Source of the DNA: Clostridium sp. UBA701
Lineage (GTDB): Bacteria; Bacillota; Clostridia; Clostridiales; Clostridiaceae
Assembly: GCA_002298125.1 (NCBI GenBank)
Contig: DBMJ01000005.1
Span: 20,204 to 84,203 of the forward strand
Reading direction: 5' to 3'
Length of the DNA: 64,000 nucleotides
In this document: positions 33,656-42,391 of the stretch, in pieces
How the letters are laid out: each line of letters starts with the position of its first letter
Numbering within the stretch: the first letter of the stretch is position 1
Notes under the pieces: generated by a model
What the model was told of the DNA's origin: nothing
Seen by the model: only the letters and a program-made list of their open reading frames with translations
Databases searched by the model: none
Translations under genes and position numbers: made by a program

Positions 33656-33696
33656 GAAAAGACATCGCAGCCCAATGGGTATACAATGTCTTTTTT
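33656..33696. terminator. Terminator after the GT2 gene
   Basis: AAAAGACAT pairs with ATGTCTTTT, with an inner GCCCAATGGG helix, and both flanks carry A or T runs. It follows the glycosyltransferase gene on the minus strand. Confidence 0.8.
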
Positions 33697-33702
33697 GATA
33701 TC

Positions 33703-35094
33703 TTAAACCTCTGAAATAGTAATCTGTCTTGTATGCTTGGTATGGTTCCAATCCTTCTTGTTTTTATTCGCAATTCCCTGAACAGTAATAGGAATCCAGG
33801 TTAGAGTGTATATCCCATATAATAGAAACCAGAAGAAAAATTTAAAGCCTTTTTTACCCATAGTTAATAACGAAATGAGAACAAAAATACTTAAAAAAGC
33901 TCCCTGTGTCAATATGGATGCAAGCAGAGTAGGATTGTCTCCAATAAAATATCTTGTGACGTAAATATTTGAAGAATATAAGATTAACAGTACAAACATA
34001 GGTATTGTCATCTTTTTTTCTAGCTTTAGTGCTAATGGAGTAAGTAAAAATTGGAAAGTGCTAAACAACTTAAAAAATATTAAAGGAAACAATGCACTTA
34101 CCACAAATATATTGGCTCCATGAGGACTATTGTTTTGAATAAGAGTTATCACTAAAGATATTCCAAGGGCTAAGGTTACAAAGGGCTGTATTGTATATAG
34201 TGCACAGTCAAGCGCTACCATGCTGCGTTCAACAATGGCCTTCTTTAAAACTCTAAAAAAGAATCTAGAAGCTACATCTGCAAAGCCTTGCATCCAGCGC
34301 TTTCTCTGATTCCATGATTGCCTTAAGGTCAAGGGCTTTTCGTCGTAGACAATAGCATTATGTGCCCAGCCTACCTTTTCACCATTTAACACCAACTTAC
34401 AGGTGAACTCCAAATCCTCTGTAAGACAAGTAGCACCCCAGCCCAATTCCTTTAAAAGGGCTACATCAACTACAAACCCAGTACCACCTATCTGATTTGA
34501 TAATTTAAGATTTGAACGAGCCATTTGGAAGAGTCGATTAGCTGTCCAGAAGGCTATGGAATAGGATTCTGTAATCCATGAATCTTCAGGATTTTTACTG
34601 TCAATATAACCCTGCACAACTTTAAAGCCATCTCTCATAACGTTGTTCATCTCCATTAGGAAGTTTGGAGATACCAGATTATCAGCATCGAAAATTCCTA
34701 CTGCATCATAATGTTTTTCCATTTTAAAGATTCTATCGAACATCCACTCAAGGGCGTACCCCTTACCTCTTTTGTTTTTGTTAAGTCTTTCAAAAACCTG
34801 TGCTCCTGCAGCTCTTGCTACCTTGGCAGTGTTATCATCACAGTTATCTGCAATTACAAATACATCATAAAGCTCTTTTGGATAATCCAATTTTTTAAGG
34901 CTGTCTACAATATTTTCTACCACCATTTCTTCATTATGTGCTGCTACTATCAATGCAAAGGACTTTTCCGGCTTATGAACCATCTTTTTAGTTTTCTTAT
35001 ATAAGCCAAAAAGAGAAAGCACCAGATAGTAAAGAGATAGCGCAAAAACCATCATCTGAAATACAAATGTCACATTGTATACTATTTCCTTCAT
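33703..35094 (-). CDS. Processive family 2 glycosyltransferase, membrane-bound
   Basis: A 463-residue membrane enzyme with one N-terminal membrane segment, a cytoplasmic GT-A domain and about four C-terminal segments. Catalytic motifs in order are FDADN near residue 134, GGTGFVV, TEDLEF and QRKRW near 265 (the QxxRW signature of processive synthases such as cellulose, hyaluronan and poly-N-acetylglucosamine synthases). It would extend a beta-linked surface polysaccharide from a nucleotide sugar. No partner deacetylase or export genes adjoin it, so the polymer is unknown. Single gene between two terminators. Confidence 0.87.
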   Translation of the reverse strand: MKEIVYNVTFVFQMMVFALSLYYLVLSLFGLYKKTKKMVHKPEKSFALIVAAHNEEMVVENIVDSLKKLDYPKELYDVFVIADNCDDNTAKVARAAGAQVFERLNKNKRGKGYALEWMFDRIFKMEKHYDAVGIFDADNLVSPNFLMEMNNVMRDGFKVVQGYIDSKNPEDSWITESYSIAFWTANRLFQMARSNLKLSNQIGGTGFVVDVALLKELGWGATCLTEDLEFTCKLVLNGEKVGWAHNAIVYDEKPLTLRQSWNQRKRWMQGFADVASRFFFRVLKKAIVERSMVALDCALYTIQPFVTLALGISLVITLIQNNSPHGANIFVVSALFPLIFFKLFSTFQFLLTPLALKLEKKMTIPMFVLLILYSSNIYVTRYFIGDNPTLLASILTQGAFLSIFVLISLLTMGKKGFKFFFWFLLYGIYTLTWIPITVQGIANKNKKDWNHTKHTRQITISEV

Positions 35095-35228
35095 AGGTAA
35101 TTCTCCTTATCTATTTCGAATAATTATTCTAACCACTAACTTTAATAGTATACCACAATTCCCGAAAAACCCTTGGATTTGAAATATTCCTTAAAGTTTC
35201 TATAGTCTTAATATTCAGATTTTTGTCC

Positions 35229-35266
35229 AAAAAAATTCAAGATTATTTAATAAATAACCTTGAATG
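35229..35266 (-). terminator. Terminator of the HAD-CPBP operon
   Basis: On the minus strand ATTCAAGGTTATTTA pairs with AAATAATCTTGAAT (one wobble) and is followed by seven T residues. Confidence 0.8.
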
Positions 35267-35297
35267 TGAATTATTATACTATTATTCTCTAAAATGG

Positions 35298-35972
35298 CTA
35301 AAGAATACCAAACATTCTAAGCCCAATAAGAATTATGGCACTATCTGCAAAAATATGTACTAGCCAGGAGTTTATAAAGTTCTGAGATTTTGTGTCCAGC
35401 CAATCAAAAATAAAGCCTATGGACACTAGACCAATCAAGGCTAAAGCAATTAGCCAAGGATTAAACCAATTTTTAAAGATAGCCATATGATATAGCCCAA
35501 ACAATACAGAAGAATAGATGTAGGCAATTTTACTATCCTTTTCTTCGTAGAGGTTTAAGAAAATAAAACCTCTGAAAAAAAACTCTTCTAAAAATGAATT
35601 CCCAAGGGTAACATAAGCTCCTACTAATATAAAGTTCCCTGCTGTTATCTTAGATTTATTTTGCATCTCACCCAAAATTCCATCTAAGTCTATTTGCCCC
35701 TTCAATAGGTAATATGCCGCGAGTATTATTAGGAAAGAAATCACTCCAAAAATTATACCTAACTTTAAGTGTTGCTTATCTATTTTTTTACTGTTAACGG
35801 CTTTATTAACTTTTCCCTGCTTAAAAAATTTTATATATATCCATGGTATCAAAGTAAATAGCAAAATCTTAGCTAAAGTTTTTACCAAATAATTTGTAAG
35901 TAATACCTGCTCTACAAAATATAAAAGTAAGCAGGCTAAAAGCGAGGTAATAATTATATATTTTTTCCCCAT
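35298..35972 (-). CDS. CPBP-family intramembrane metalloprotease
   Basis: A 224-residue membrane protein with about six hydrophobic segments. The CPBP (Rce1/Abi) motifs are LEEFFFRGF (the paired glutamates and arginine) and FGLYHM with the metal-binding histidine. A third candidate is the His in WLVHIFAD. Relatives cleave prenylated proteins in eukaryotes and protect against or process peptides in bacteria; the substrate here is unknown. GGAGGGG precedes the ATG. It lies 19 bp behind the HAD phosphatase gene and is presumably co-transcribed. Confidence 0.87.
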   Translation of the reverse strand: MGKKYIIITSLLACLLLYFVEQVLLTNYLVKTLAKILLFTLIPWIYIKFFKQGKVNKAVNSKKIDKQHLKLGIIFGVISFLIILAAYYLLKGQIDLDGILGEMQNKSKITAGNFILVGAYVTLGNSFLEEFFFRGFIFLNLYEEKDSKIAYIYSSVLFGLYHMAIFKNWFNPWLIALALIGLVSIGFIFDWLDTKSQNFINSWLVHIFADSAIILIGLRMFGIL

Positions 35973-35991
35973 TTGCCCCTCCTAAAAATCA

Positions 35992-36819
35992 TTAGATTAG
36001 TATGAATTTTTCAATAGCCTTAGCCACCCCATCCTCATCATTACTATCCGTTACAAAATCTGCATTTTTCTTTACTAAGTCCACTGCATTTCTCATTGCA
36101 ATCCCTAGACCTGCATATAGAATCATGGTTAAGTCATTTTCGCCATCCCCAATAACCATTACTTCCTCTCTTTTTATACCGTAATGCTCTGCAAGAAACT
36201 TTACTGCACTGCCCTTTGACACTCCTCTTACAGTAATGTCAAAGCTAAATTTACCTGTACTTACAATTTCCATGGTGTTAAGCCTTTCTAAGTGAAGCTT
36301 TGCAGCCATTACCCTTTTTCGATTAAGAGCATAGGCCTCACACTTAAGCACCTCTCCAGAATGCTTTTGAAGTATGCTCTTCCACTGGTGAACTGCAGTA
36401 TAATGTATTGTTGTTTTATAATTAGTCTTCATTGTGCTCTTAAACATGAGCTTATAAAAGGTTCTTAATATCTTGCTGCCACTGTAAATCTCCTCCATGG
36501 TATGAAAATTAAGATTCACCTGGTATTTACTGCAGATTTCTAAAATACTGTCAATTGTAGCCTGTGGCAAAGCACTTTTATATATTATTTCATCACTATC
36601 CTTTTCTCTTACTATTGCTCCATTCCCAGCTATAACTGGGGATTTTACTCCTACCAATGAGGAATAGTATGCAGCATTGCTGTATATTCGCCCTGTTGTA
36701 ATAACTATATGAACTCCCCTATCATGAGCTTTTTTAATAGCCTCTTTTGCTCTAGTGGATATTTTCTTCCTGCTATTTAATAGTGTACCATCCATATCAA
36801 TGCAAAGCAATTTGTACAT
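35992..36819 (-). CDS. Cof-type HAD-IIB phosphatase
   Basis: A 275-residue cytoplasmic phosphatase of the HAD superfamily. Motif I is IDMDGTLLNS close to the N-terminus with the nucleophile Asp; motif II is VITTGR; the C-terminal motif is MVIGDGENDLTMI. The insertion between motifs is the IIB (Cof) cap that selects small sugar or nucleotide phosphates. The exact substrate cannot be told. The ATG at 36819 is preferred because AGAAGG lies 8 bases before it; a GTG three codons earlier is too close. It heads an operon with the CPBP protease. Confidence 0.9.
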   Translation of the reverse strand: MYKLLCIDMDGTLLNSRKKISTRAKEAIKKAHDRGVHIVITTGRIYSNAAYYSSLVGVKSPVIAGNGAIVREKDSDEIIYKSALPQATIDSILEICSKYQVNLNFHTMEEIYSGSKILRTFYKLMFKSTMKTNYKTTIHYTAVHQWKSILQKHSGEVLKCEAYALNRKRVMAAKLHLERLNTMEIVSTGKFSFDITVRGVSKGSAVKFLAEHYGIKREEVMVIGDGENDLTMILYAGLGIAMRNAVDLVKKNADFVTDSNDEDGVAKAIEKFILI

Positions 36820-37024
36820 TAAATACACCTTCTATTCTATAAATACTTATGTTCTAATATAAGCTTCTGCATTTTTTAAATTTTAAGCCATAAAGTTTTT
36901 ACGTTACTCTTTGTTTGTTTACAATTATAACCTTTATTATCTTCTTCCTCAATGTTTATTGACTGGAATTTATTTAGGGAATATAATTATTAGAGAATCA
37001 AAATATTTTAGGAGGTATCCATCC

Positions 37025-37450
37025 TTGGAAAAGAATAATAACATTAGTGAAATTGAGCTGCTGCTTAGGCATATATGCTTTAATATCAAAAAAGAAGGAC
37101 GAGCTATTCTGGGAAATTTTGATATTACTCCCCCTCAATTCAATGCCCTTCAGCTCCTTATCGACTGTGGTCCTCTTACCATAGGTGAGCTCAGTAATGT
37201 ACTGTACCTTGCACCTAGTACTATAACTGATCTAGTAGACCGCATGGAAAAAAGCCATTTGGTAATTAGGGAGAGAAGCACAGAGGATAGGAGAATAGTA
37301 AAGGTTAAGGCTGAAGAAAAAGCTCATATCCTAATTGAAGAGGTAATAAAGCTGCGCTGCGATTATATAAATAGGCTTCTAACAGAACTATCTCCCAAGG
37401 AAATTGAAGATTTTATGCATTATTTAAAGATACTAAACTCAGGACAATAA
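37025..37450 (+). CDS. MarR-family transcription regulator
   Basis: About 141 residues with the MarR winged helix. ITPPQFNALQLLID begins the DNA-binding part, LTIGELSNVLYLAPSTITDLVDRMEK is the recognition region, and the wing carries RERSTEDRRIVKVK with the characteristic D-R-R. The start is a TTG at 37025, 8 to 9 bases after AGGAGG; the 38 codons upstream in frame are AT-rich and hydrophobic and probably not translated. It stands 21 bp before an MFS transporter gene, the usual arrangement of a MarR regulator controlling an efflux pump by binding a small ligand. Confidence 0.88.
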   Translation: MEKNNNISEIELLLRHICFNIKKEGRAILGNFDITPPQFNALQLLIDCGPLTIGELSNVLYLAPSTITDLVDRMEKSHLVIRERSTEDRRIVKVKAEEKAHILIEEVIKLRCDYINRLLTELSPKEIEDFMHYLKILNSGQ

Positions 37451-37471
37451 CAATGGATAGGGGGGTTTTAA

Positions 37472-38746
37472 GTGAAATTTAATAACAAGCTTTTTAAACA
37501 TCATTCCTTTGGTGCTGCCTATAGTTATAATCTAAAATATTATGTAATAAATGGAGTTTTATATAACATTGTACAGAGTCTCTCTAAATCCTATGCAACA
37601 AAATTTTTAGATAGGCTTCATGGCTCTGAGTTTCACATAACCCTTTTTAATGCTCTTCCAGGTTTCGTAGCTATATTTGCTACCATTCCAGCCATGCTGT
37701 GGATGAGTAAAACCTGCAACAAGAAAAAAACCATGGGTAAAATGTTTTTAGGCAGCAGGCTATTTATATTGAGCTTTGCTCTTGTTCCATTTTTACCACC
37801 TTCTATACAGCCCATGACTTTTGTTGTGTTAACCGCTCTTATGAATTTCCCTGAAACCACATCTGTTACAGCACTTCAGAGTTTTTCAGGGGACATCTTT
37901 AGGCCCCAGGAAAGAGCCTCTGCTATTTCACTTAAAAATAAGTTCTCCACCCTAGCGCAGATGCTGGCGATGCTCGTGTTAGGTACTATTTTAAGCATAA
38001 AAGGTATAGCTGGCAAGAACATTATTATACTCTATCAAGTTTTCTTTGCCTTAGCCTTTATTATAGGGCTCTTTGAGATAAAAAGCTTCTATAAGTTAAA
38101 GGAGGTAAGCTGTAATTTAGACCCTATTAACTTAAATTTTAAAGAAGCCTTTAAAGAGGTTTGGGGTAACAAAGGCTTTAGGATATTCATGCTGTGTTCT
38201 CTATTATTTCATTTTGGATGGCAGATGGGCTGGCCCCTCTTTACTATATATCAGATTAAGTATTTACATGCTGATGAAGGCTGGCTTACTATAATGGGTA
38301 TCACCTCTAACATTATCATGTTCTTCAGCTTTGGTTACTGGAACAAATTGATAAACAAAAAAGGTAATCCCTTTGTTATGGCTGTAACCACCATGGGAAT
38401 GGCTTTGACTCCCTTAATGATGGCCGCCTCTCCTACACTGTTTATACTTACCATCACAAATACCATTGCAGGCTTTTTTACCTCTGGAACCATCACCGTT
38501 ATATTGAGCTCTCTTCTCGAGGTGTGTCCAGAAAGACACAGGATGTTATTTGTTGGTGTCCATTCTACTCTCACAAATATCACCCTAGCACTAAGTCCTA
38601 TGCTTGGAAATTACTTGCTTAGCTTAAGCAACATATATATTGCTCTTTGCATTACTGCATTTTTTAGAATAGTAGGAAGCATAGCCTTCTTTATAAGAAG
38701 CAATTATATGAAAAAAAGCAATAACAAACTTTCTATTGAGATATAG
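37472..38746 (+). CDS. Major facilitator superfamily transporter
   Basis: A 424-residue membrane protein with about twelve hydrophobic segments split by a central cytoplasmic loop (IKSFYKLKEVSCNLDPINLN). MFS-like features include LWMSKTCNKKKTMGKM after the second segment. Family members export drugs or move small solutes by proton exchange; no substrate can be read. It starts at a GTG following GGGGGG and follows the marR-type gene, which is likely its repressor. A strong terminator begins right at its stop codon. Confidence 0.85.
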   Translation: MKFNNKLFKHHSFGAAYSYNLKYYVINGVLYNIVQSLSKSYATKFLDRLHGSEFHITLFNALPGFVAIFATIPAMLWMSKTCNKKKTMGKMFLGSRLFILSFALVPFLPPSIQPMTFVVLTALMNFPETTSVTALQSFSGDIFRPQERASAISLKNKFSTLAQMLAMLVLGTILSIKGIAGKNIIILYQVFFALAFIIGLFEIKSFYKLKEVSCNLDPINLNFKEAFKEVWGNKGFRIFMLCSLLFHFGWQMGWPLFTIYQIKYLHADEGWLTIMGITSNIIMFFSFGYWNKLINKKGNPFVMAVTTMGMALTPLMMAASPTLFILTITNTIAGFFTSGTITVILSSLLEVCPERHRMLFVGVHSTLTNITLALSPMLGNYLLSLSNIYIALCITAFFRIVGSIAFFIRSNYMKKSNNKLSIEI

Positions 38747-38780
38747 CAAAATGCTGTGGAGGGGTTCCACAGCATTTTGT
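38747..38780. terminator. Terminator after the MFS gene
   Basis: CAAAATGCTGTGGA and TTCCACAGCATTTTG form a stem of about 13 bp with a short G-rich loop. Both flanks are A/T-rich. Confidence 0.9.
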
Positions 38781-38815
38781 ATTTCTAAGGGGGAGATTAA
38801 ATTATTTGGGGGTAT

Positions 38816-39931
38816 TTATTGAGACGCCTCCAGTTTTACGGATACTTGCTTTTCCTGACCAGAAGCGGTCTGCACCTTTAATGTAATTTGATTATTTACT
38901 CCTACGGTAAATATTTCTTCTTTTAGTTCTACCATAGTATTAATGGCCTTGCCGCTAGCTTCTAATATGGTGTCTCCCTTTGCTAGTCCAGCCTTTTGGG
39001 CAGGTCCATTTGTAAGCACCTCATTTATTAATATTCCTTTTTTTACTTGAATGTTTTGATAACCATTCATTTCTTTGTCTATTCCCTTAATGCCTATTAT
39101 AGGTGTAGTAAAGGTGCCCTTTCCCTTAATACTATTTACAACGGGTTTAATTATGTTGATTGGTATTGCAAATCCCATGCCTTCTGCATTGGGCACCTTT
39201 ATGGTATTAATACCTATTACTTCACCCTTTATATTAATCAGCGGTCCGCCACTGTTACCATTGTTTATAGAAGCGTCTGTTTGAATAAGATCCTCCATGA
39301 ATATATCTGTATCTACAACAGTTCTATTTAATGCACTTACTATTCCAGCTGTTACAGTTCGCTGAAAGCTCAGTCCCAGTGGATTTCCTATGGCTACAGC
39401 ATCCTCTCCTACCAAGAGACCCTTTGAGTCTCCAAGTGGTGCTGCTACTAAATTGTCAGCTTGTATTTTTATTACTGCTAAGTCCAGTGACTCATCAGCC
39501 CAAACAGTGGTTCCATTTACCTCTCTGCCATCTGCTAGTGATACAACTATGTTTTTAGTGTCCATACCTGCTACATGATTATTAGTTAATATTAGTCCAC
39601 TGCTGTCTGCAATAATCCCAGAGCCCACACTTTTGACTTCTCTTCCTCTTACACCAGAACCTTGAGTGGTGGTAGAGGTTATTCCTACCACTGCTGGCAT
39701 TACACGATTAACTGCCGCACTGATAGCACCAGGTTCTCTGCTCTTTGCATTTTCATCATAGGCTAACACTGTATTCTTTTGATTAGTCTGTACTACACTA
39801 GTTTTACTGCTAAAACCAAAGAGCCCCAGCTGCTGTAGTGTTACAATAAGAATACCACCGCACAATATTCCTATAAGTGCTGAAGCAAAGTAACCAAACA
39901 TCAGCTTTTTTCTTGCCTTTCCTAAATTCAT
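38816..39931 (-). CDS. htrA: HtrA/DegP-type membrane-anchored serine protease with PDZ domain
   Basis: About 371 residues. A membrane anchor lies near residues 10-32, then a trypsin-like domain with the triad His (LTNNHVAG, near 119), Asp (SLDLAVIKI) and Ser (NNGNSGGPL, near 230), and a C-terminal PDZ domain (GPAQKAGLAKGDTILEASG). It would degrade or refold damaged proteins outside the membrane. The ATG at 39931 follows a strong AGGAGG site. A longer frame starts at an ATG at 40012 without a visible site, adding 27 charged residues. It is divergent from a two-component system that probably controls it. Confidence 0.92.
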   Translation of the reverse strand: MNLGKARKKLMFGYFASALIGILCGGILIVTLQQLGLFGFSSKTSVVQTNQKNTVLAYDENAKSREPGAISAAVNRVMPAVVGITSTTTQGSGVRGREVKSVGSGIIADSSGLILTNNHVAGMDTKNIVVSLADGREVNGTTVWADESLDLAVIKIQADNLVAAPLGDSKGLLVGEDAVAIGNPLGLSFQRTVTAGIVSALNRTVVDTDIFMEDLIQTDASINNGNSGGPLINIKGEVIGINTIKVPNAEGMGFAIPINIIKPVVNSIKGKGTFTTPIIGIKGIDKEMNGYQNIQVKKGILINEVLTNGPAQKAGLAKGDTILEASGKAINTMVELKEEIFTVGVNNQITLKVQTASGQEKQVSVKLEASQ

Positions 39932-40041
39932 ATCCTCGCCTCCTAACAATAGCTCTTCTTTATTATAGCCATTTTTTATCTTGTCAAATAATCCATAGGT
40001 TTTTTCATTCATTTTTTCTATGTTTTAATAATAACGTTGCA

Positions 40042-40063
40042 ATGTGACAAACATGTGACAAAA
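40042..40063. repeat. 11-bp tandem direct repeat, candidate response-regulator operator
   Basis: ATGTGACAAAC (40042-40052) is followed immediately by ATGTGACAAAA (40053-40063). Two identical 10-base units spaced by one helical turn are the classic site for an OmpR/PhoB-type dimer. They lie between the divergent htrA gene and the regulator-kinase genes. Confidence 0.6.
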
Positions 40064-40161
40064 TTGCTTACAAAGAGTAAAGAATTTTTCTTTTTCTTTT
40101 TCTATTTATTTGTGTTACTATACAGATATCAAGTTAAGGTTAATATAAGGCAGGTGTTAAA

Positions 40162-40839
40162 ATGAACAAGAAGATACTGCTTATAGATGATGAATTCAGA
40201 ATGAGAAAACTCTTGGCAGATTATTTTAAGAGAGAAGGCTTTATGATATATGAAGCTGAAAATGGTAAAAGAGCCCTGGAGCTTTTAAGCACTATGGCAG
40301 TGGATCTTATTGTGCTTGATATAATGATGCCGGAGATGGATGGCTTGGAGTTTTGTAAACTTGTTCGAAAGGATTCCAATGTACCAATTATTATTGTTAC
40401 TGCAAAATCTGAGGAGGAGGATGAGCTTCTTGGCTTTGGACTTGGAGCGGATGATTATGTTACAAAACCCTTTAGTCCAAAGATATTAATAGCTAAGGCT
40501 AAAGCATTGTTAAAGCGAACCTCAGAGCTTCCAGATAGCTCTTTGCTCATGACCTATGGTGATCTAACCATAAATGAACTATCCCACTCAGTCTTTTGTG
40601 AGAAGGAAAAGCTATTGCTCACCCCAAAAGAGTATGATTTGCTGCTTTTCTTTGTACACAATTTGGGCATTGTATTATCTAGAGACAAGTTACTTGATAA
40701 TGTGTGGGGTATGGATTACTTTGGGGATTTAAGAACCGTGGATACCCACGTAAAAAGATTAAGAGAAAAGCTAAAATCAGCCAGCAGATATATCTCTACT
40801 GTAAGAGGCTCTGGTTATAAGTTCGAGGTGATAGAATGA
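40162..40839 (+). CDS. OmpR/PhoB-family response regulator
   Basis: A 225-residue regulator. The receiver shows DDE at 9-11, phosphoacceptor Asp53 in LIVLDIMMPEMDG, Thr in IIVTAKS and Lys in TKPFSPKIL. The winged helix contains LTPKEYDLLLFFVHNLG and VDTHVKRLREKLKS and ends with VRGSGYKFE. It overlaps the histidine kinase gene by 4 bp (ATGA), so the two are translationally coupled. The gene is divergent from htrA, with a tandem repeat operator candidate between them. Envelope stress control is a reasonable inference from this layout. Confidence 0.92.
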   Translation: MNKKILLIDDEFRMRKLLADYFKREGFMIYEAENGKRALELLSTMAVDLIVLDIMMPEMDGLEFCKLVRKDSNVPIIIVTAKSEEEDELLGFGLGADDYVTKPFSPKILIAKAKALLKRTSELPDSSLLMTYGDLTINELSHSVFCEKEKLLLTPKEYDLLLFFVHNLGIVLSRDKLLDNVWGMDYFGDLRTVDTHVKRLREKLKSASRYISTVRGSGYKFEVIE

Positions 40840-42341
40840 GAAAAAAAAGTATTACCTTTAAACTATTTACTGTAACTACAGCTTTCCTTCTTGCCATAAT
40901 CACTATAATACTGGTGCTTCAGAGCAGCTTTTTTGAGAAATTTTATATTTCAAGAAGAACAGAGCTCTTAAAAAGCACAGTGTATATTTTAAAAGATGCC
41001 TATACCTCAGAGAGTAACAGCTTAAAAAATACCATGGAAATAATGTATGAATATGAAAACTCCTATAATTGCAAAGCAGCCATTATTACAGACAGTGGTA
41101 CCCTAGCTCTAATGACGGATAATTTTGAACAACAAAGAGACCCAAGTAAGGTAGATGTGCTGCTAACAGTGGTACATCAATGGCAAAATGCACTAAAGGA
41201 TAAACCCTTAGATAGCTTTGGAAAACAAAACAGAATATACAATGTAGAACACCCTGTATATAGAACTCAAAGTCTTGCACTAGTTTCTCCTATTATTAGC
41301 AAAGATAAGATAGTAGGTTTAGCTGTAGTAGTATCTCCTCTACAGCCAGTAGGCGAAGCGGTAAAGGTTATGAGGGAATACTATGGGTATATATATATCT
41401 TTGCCATTCTCCTTGTAATACTCCTATCCATAATTTATTCACGAATGGTTAGTAAGCCTTTGATTCGTTTAAATGGAATTGCTGAAAGAATGGCTCACTT
41501 AGACTTTACAGTAAAGTCCGATATTAAAGGTGACGACGAAATAGGCAATCTCTCAAAAACCCTTAATTTTCTCTCAGAAAAGTTAGATAGCTCACTTTCT
41601 AAGCTCAAGGATGCTAATGAGCAGCTTCAAAAGGATCTTGATAAAGAAAAGCAGCTAGACCTTATGAGAAAAGAGTTTATTGCAGATGTGTCCCATGAGT
41701 TGAAAAGCCCTATCAGTCTTATAGAGGGTTATACTGAGGGGCTTCTAGATCATGTAGCAGAAAATGAGGATAGAGATTTTTATCTAAATGTTATAAAGGA
41801 TGAAGCTTATAAAATGGGGCTTTTAGTGTCTGATATGCTGGAGCTGTCAAGGCTTGAAAATAGCAGCTATGAGCTTAACATAGAATGCTTTGATATCCTT
41901 CCTCTCCTTGAAAAGGTTGTAAAAAAGCATAGGAGCTCTGCAGAGCAGCTAGGATTTTCTCTAGTATTTTCACCAGAAATACCCTGTGCTGTTGTTGAAG
42001 GAGATGCCTTTAGGCTGGAACAGGTTTTAACTAACTTTTTGACCAATGCACTAAAATATTGCAGTACAGAAGGACAAATTACACTAAGTATTAATGAAGA
42101 AGAAGAGCTTTATAGAGTATGCGTAAAAAATACTGGCAATCCAATACCAAAAGAACATCTAGAAAAGATTTGGACTAAGTTCTACAAGGTGGATAAGTCT
42201 AGAAATAGAGAGCAGGGTGGTACTGGCCTGGGACTTGCTATTTGTAAGAACATCCTTCAGCTTCATAAAAGCTCCTACGGTGTAGAAAATATTGAAAATG
42301 GAGTAAGCTTCTATTTCACCTTAAAAAAATGTAATAAGTAA
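40836..42341 (+). CDS. Sensor histidine kinase (HAMP-HisKA-HATPase)
   Basis: A 501-residue kinase. Membrane segments are near residues 10-30 and 185-205, with an extracytoplasmic sensor of about 150 residues between. HAMP follows, then a coiled coil, then the phosphoacceptor His in FIADVSHELKSPISL. The ATP-binding domain shows NFLTNALKYC, VKNTGNPI and GTGLGLAICKNIL. The partner is the regulator encoded immediately upstream. A long terminator lies directly behind the gene. Confidence 0.92.
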   Translation: MRKKSITFKLFTVTTAFLLAIITIILVLQSSFFEKFYISRRTELLKSTVYILKDAYTSESNSLKNTMEIMYEYENSYNCKAAIITDSGTLALMTDNFEQQRDPSKVDVLLTVVHQWQNALKDKPLDSFGKQNRIYNVEHPVYRTQSLALVSPIISKDKIVGLAVVVSPLQPVGEAVKVMREYYGYIYIFAILLVILLSIIYSRMVSKPLIRLNGIAERMAHLDFTVKSDIKGDDEIGNLSKTLNFLSEKLDSSLSKLKDANEQLQKDLDKEKQLDLMRKEFIADVSHELKSPISLIEGYTEGLLDHVAENEDRDFYLNVIKDEAYKMGLLVSDMLELSRLENSSYELNIECFDILPLLEKVVKKHRSSAEQLGFSLVFSPEIPCAVVEGDAFRLEQVLTNFLTNALKYCSTEGQITLSINEEEELYRVCVKNTGNPIPKEHLEKIWTKFYKVDKSRNREQGGTGLGLAICKNILQLHKSSYGVENIENGVSFYFTLKKCNK

Positions 42342-42390
42342 AAAAAGGACCTATCTAGAAAATAAGCTTGATTTTCTAGATAGGTCTTTT
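42342..42390. terminator. Bidirectional terminator
   Basis: GACCTATCTAGAAAAT and ATTTTCTAGATAGGTC form a perfect 16-bp stem with a 7-base loop, flanked by A and T runs. It separates the convergent kinase and SDR genes. Confidence 0.92.
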
Positions 42391-42391
42391 G

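Noticed and set aside
35298..35972. CPBP protease considered as a bacteriocin self-immunity gene
   Set aside because: No bacteriocin precursor, double-glycine leader peptide or dedicated ABC transporter is present nearby; the partner is a HAD phosphatase.
36911..37024. 38-codon N-terminal extension of the MarR regulator
   Set aside because: It has no ribosome binding site of its own and contains the AGGAGG used by the TTG at 37025; the translation is hydrophobic and unlike MarR proteins.
40013..40161. Leader RNA or riboswitch upstream of the second two-component system
   Set aside because: The region is short and pyrimidine-rich without stable hairpins; the tandem repeat and promoters explain it better.
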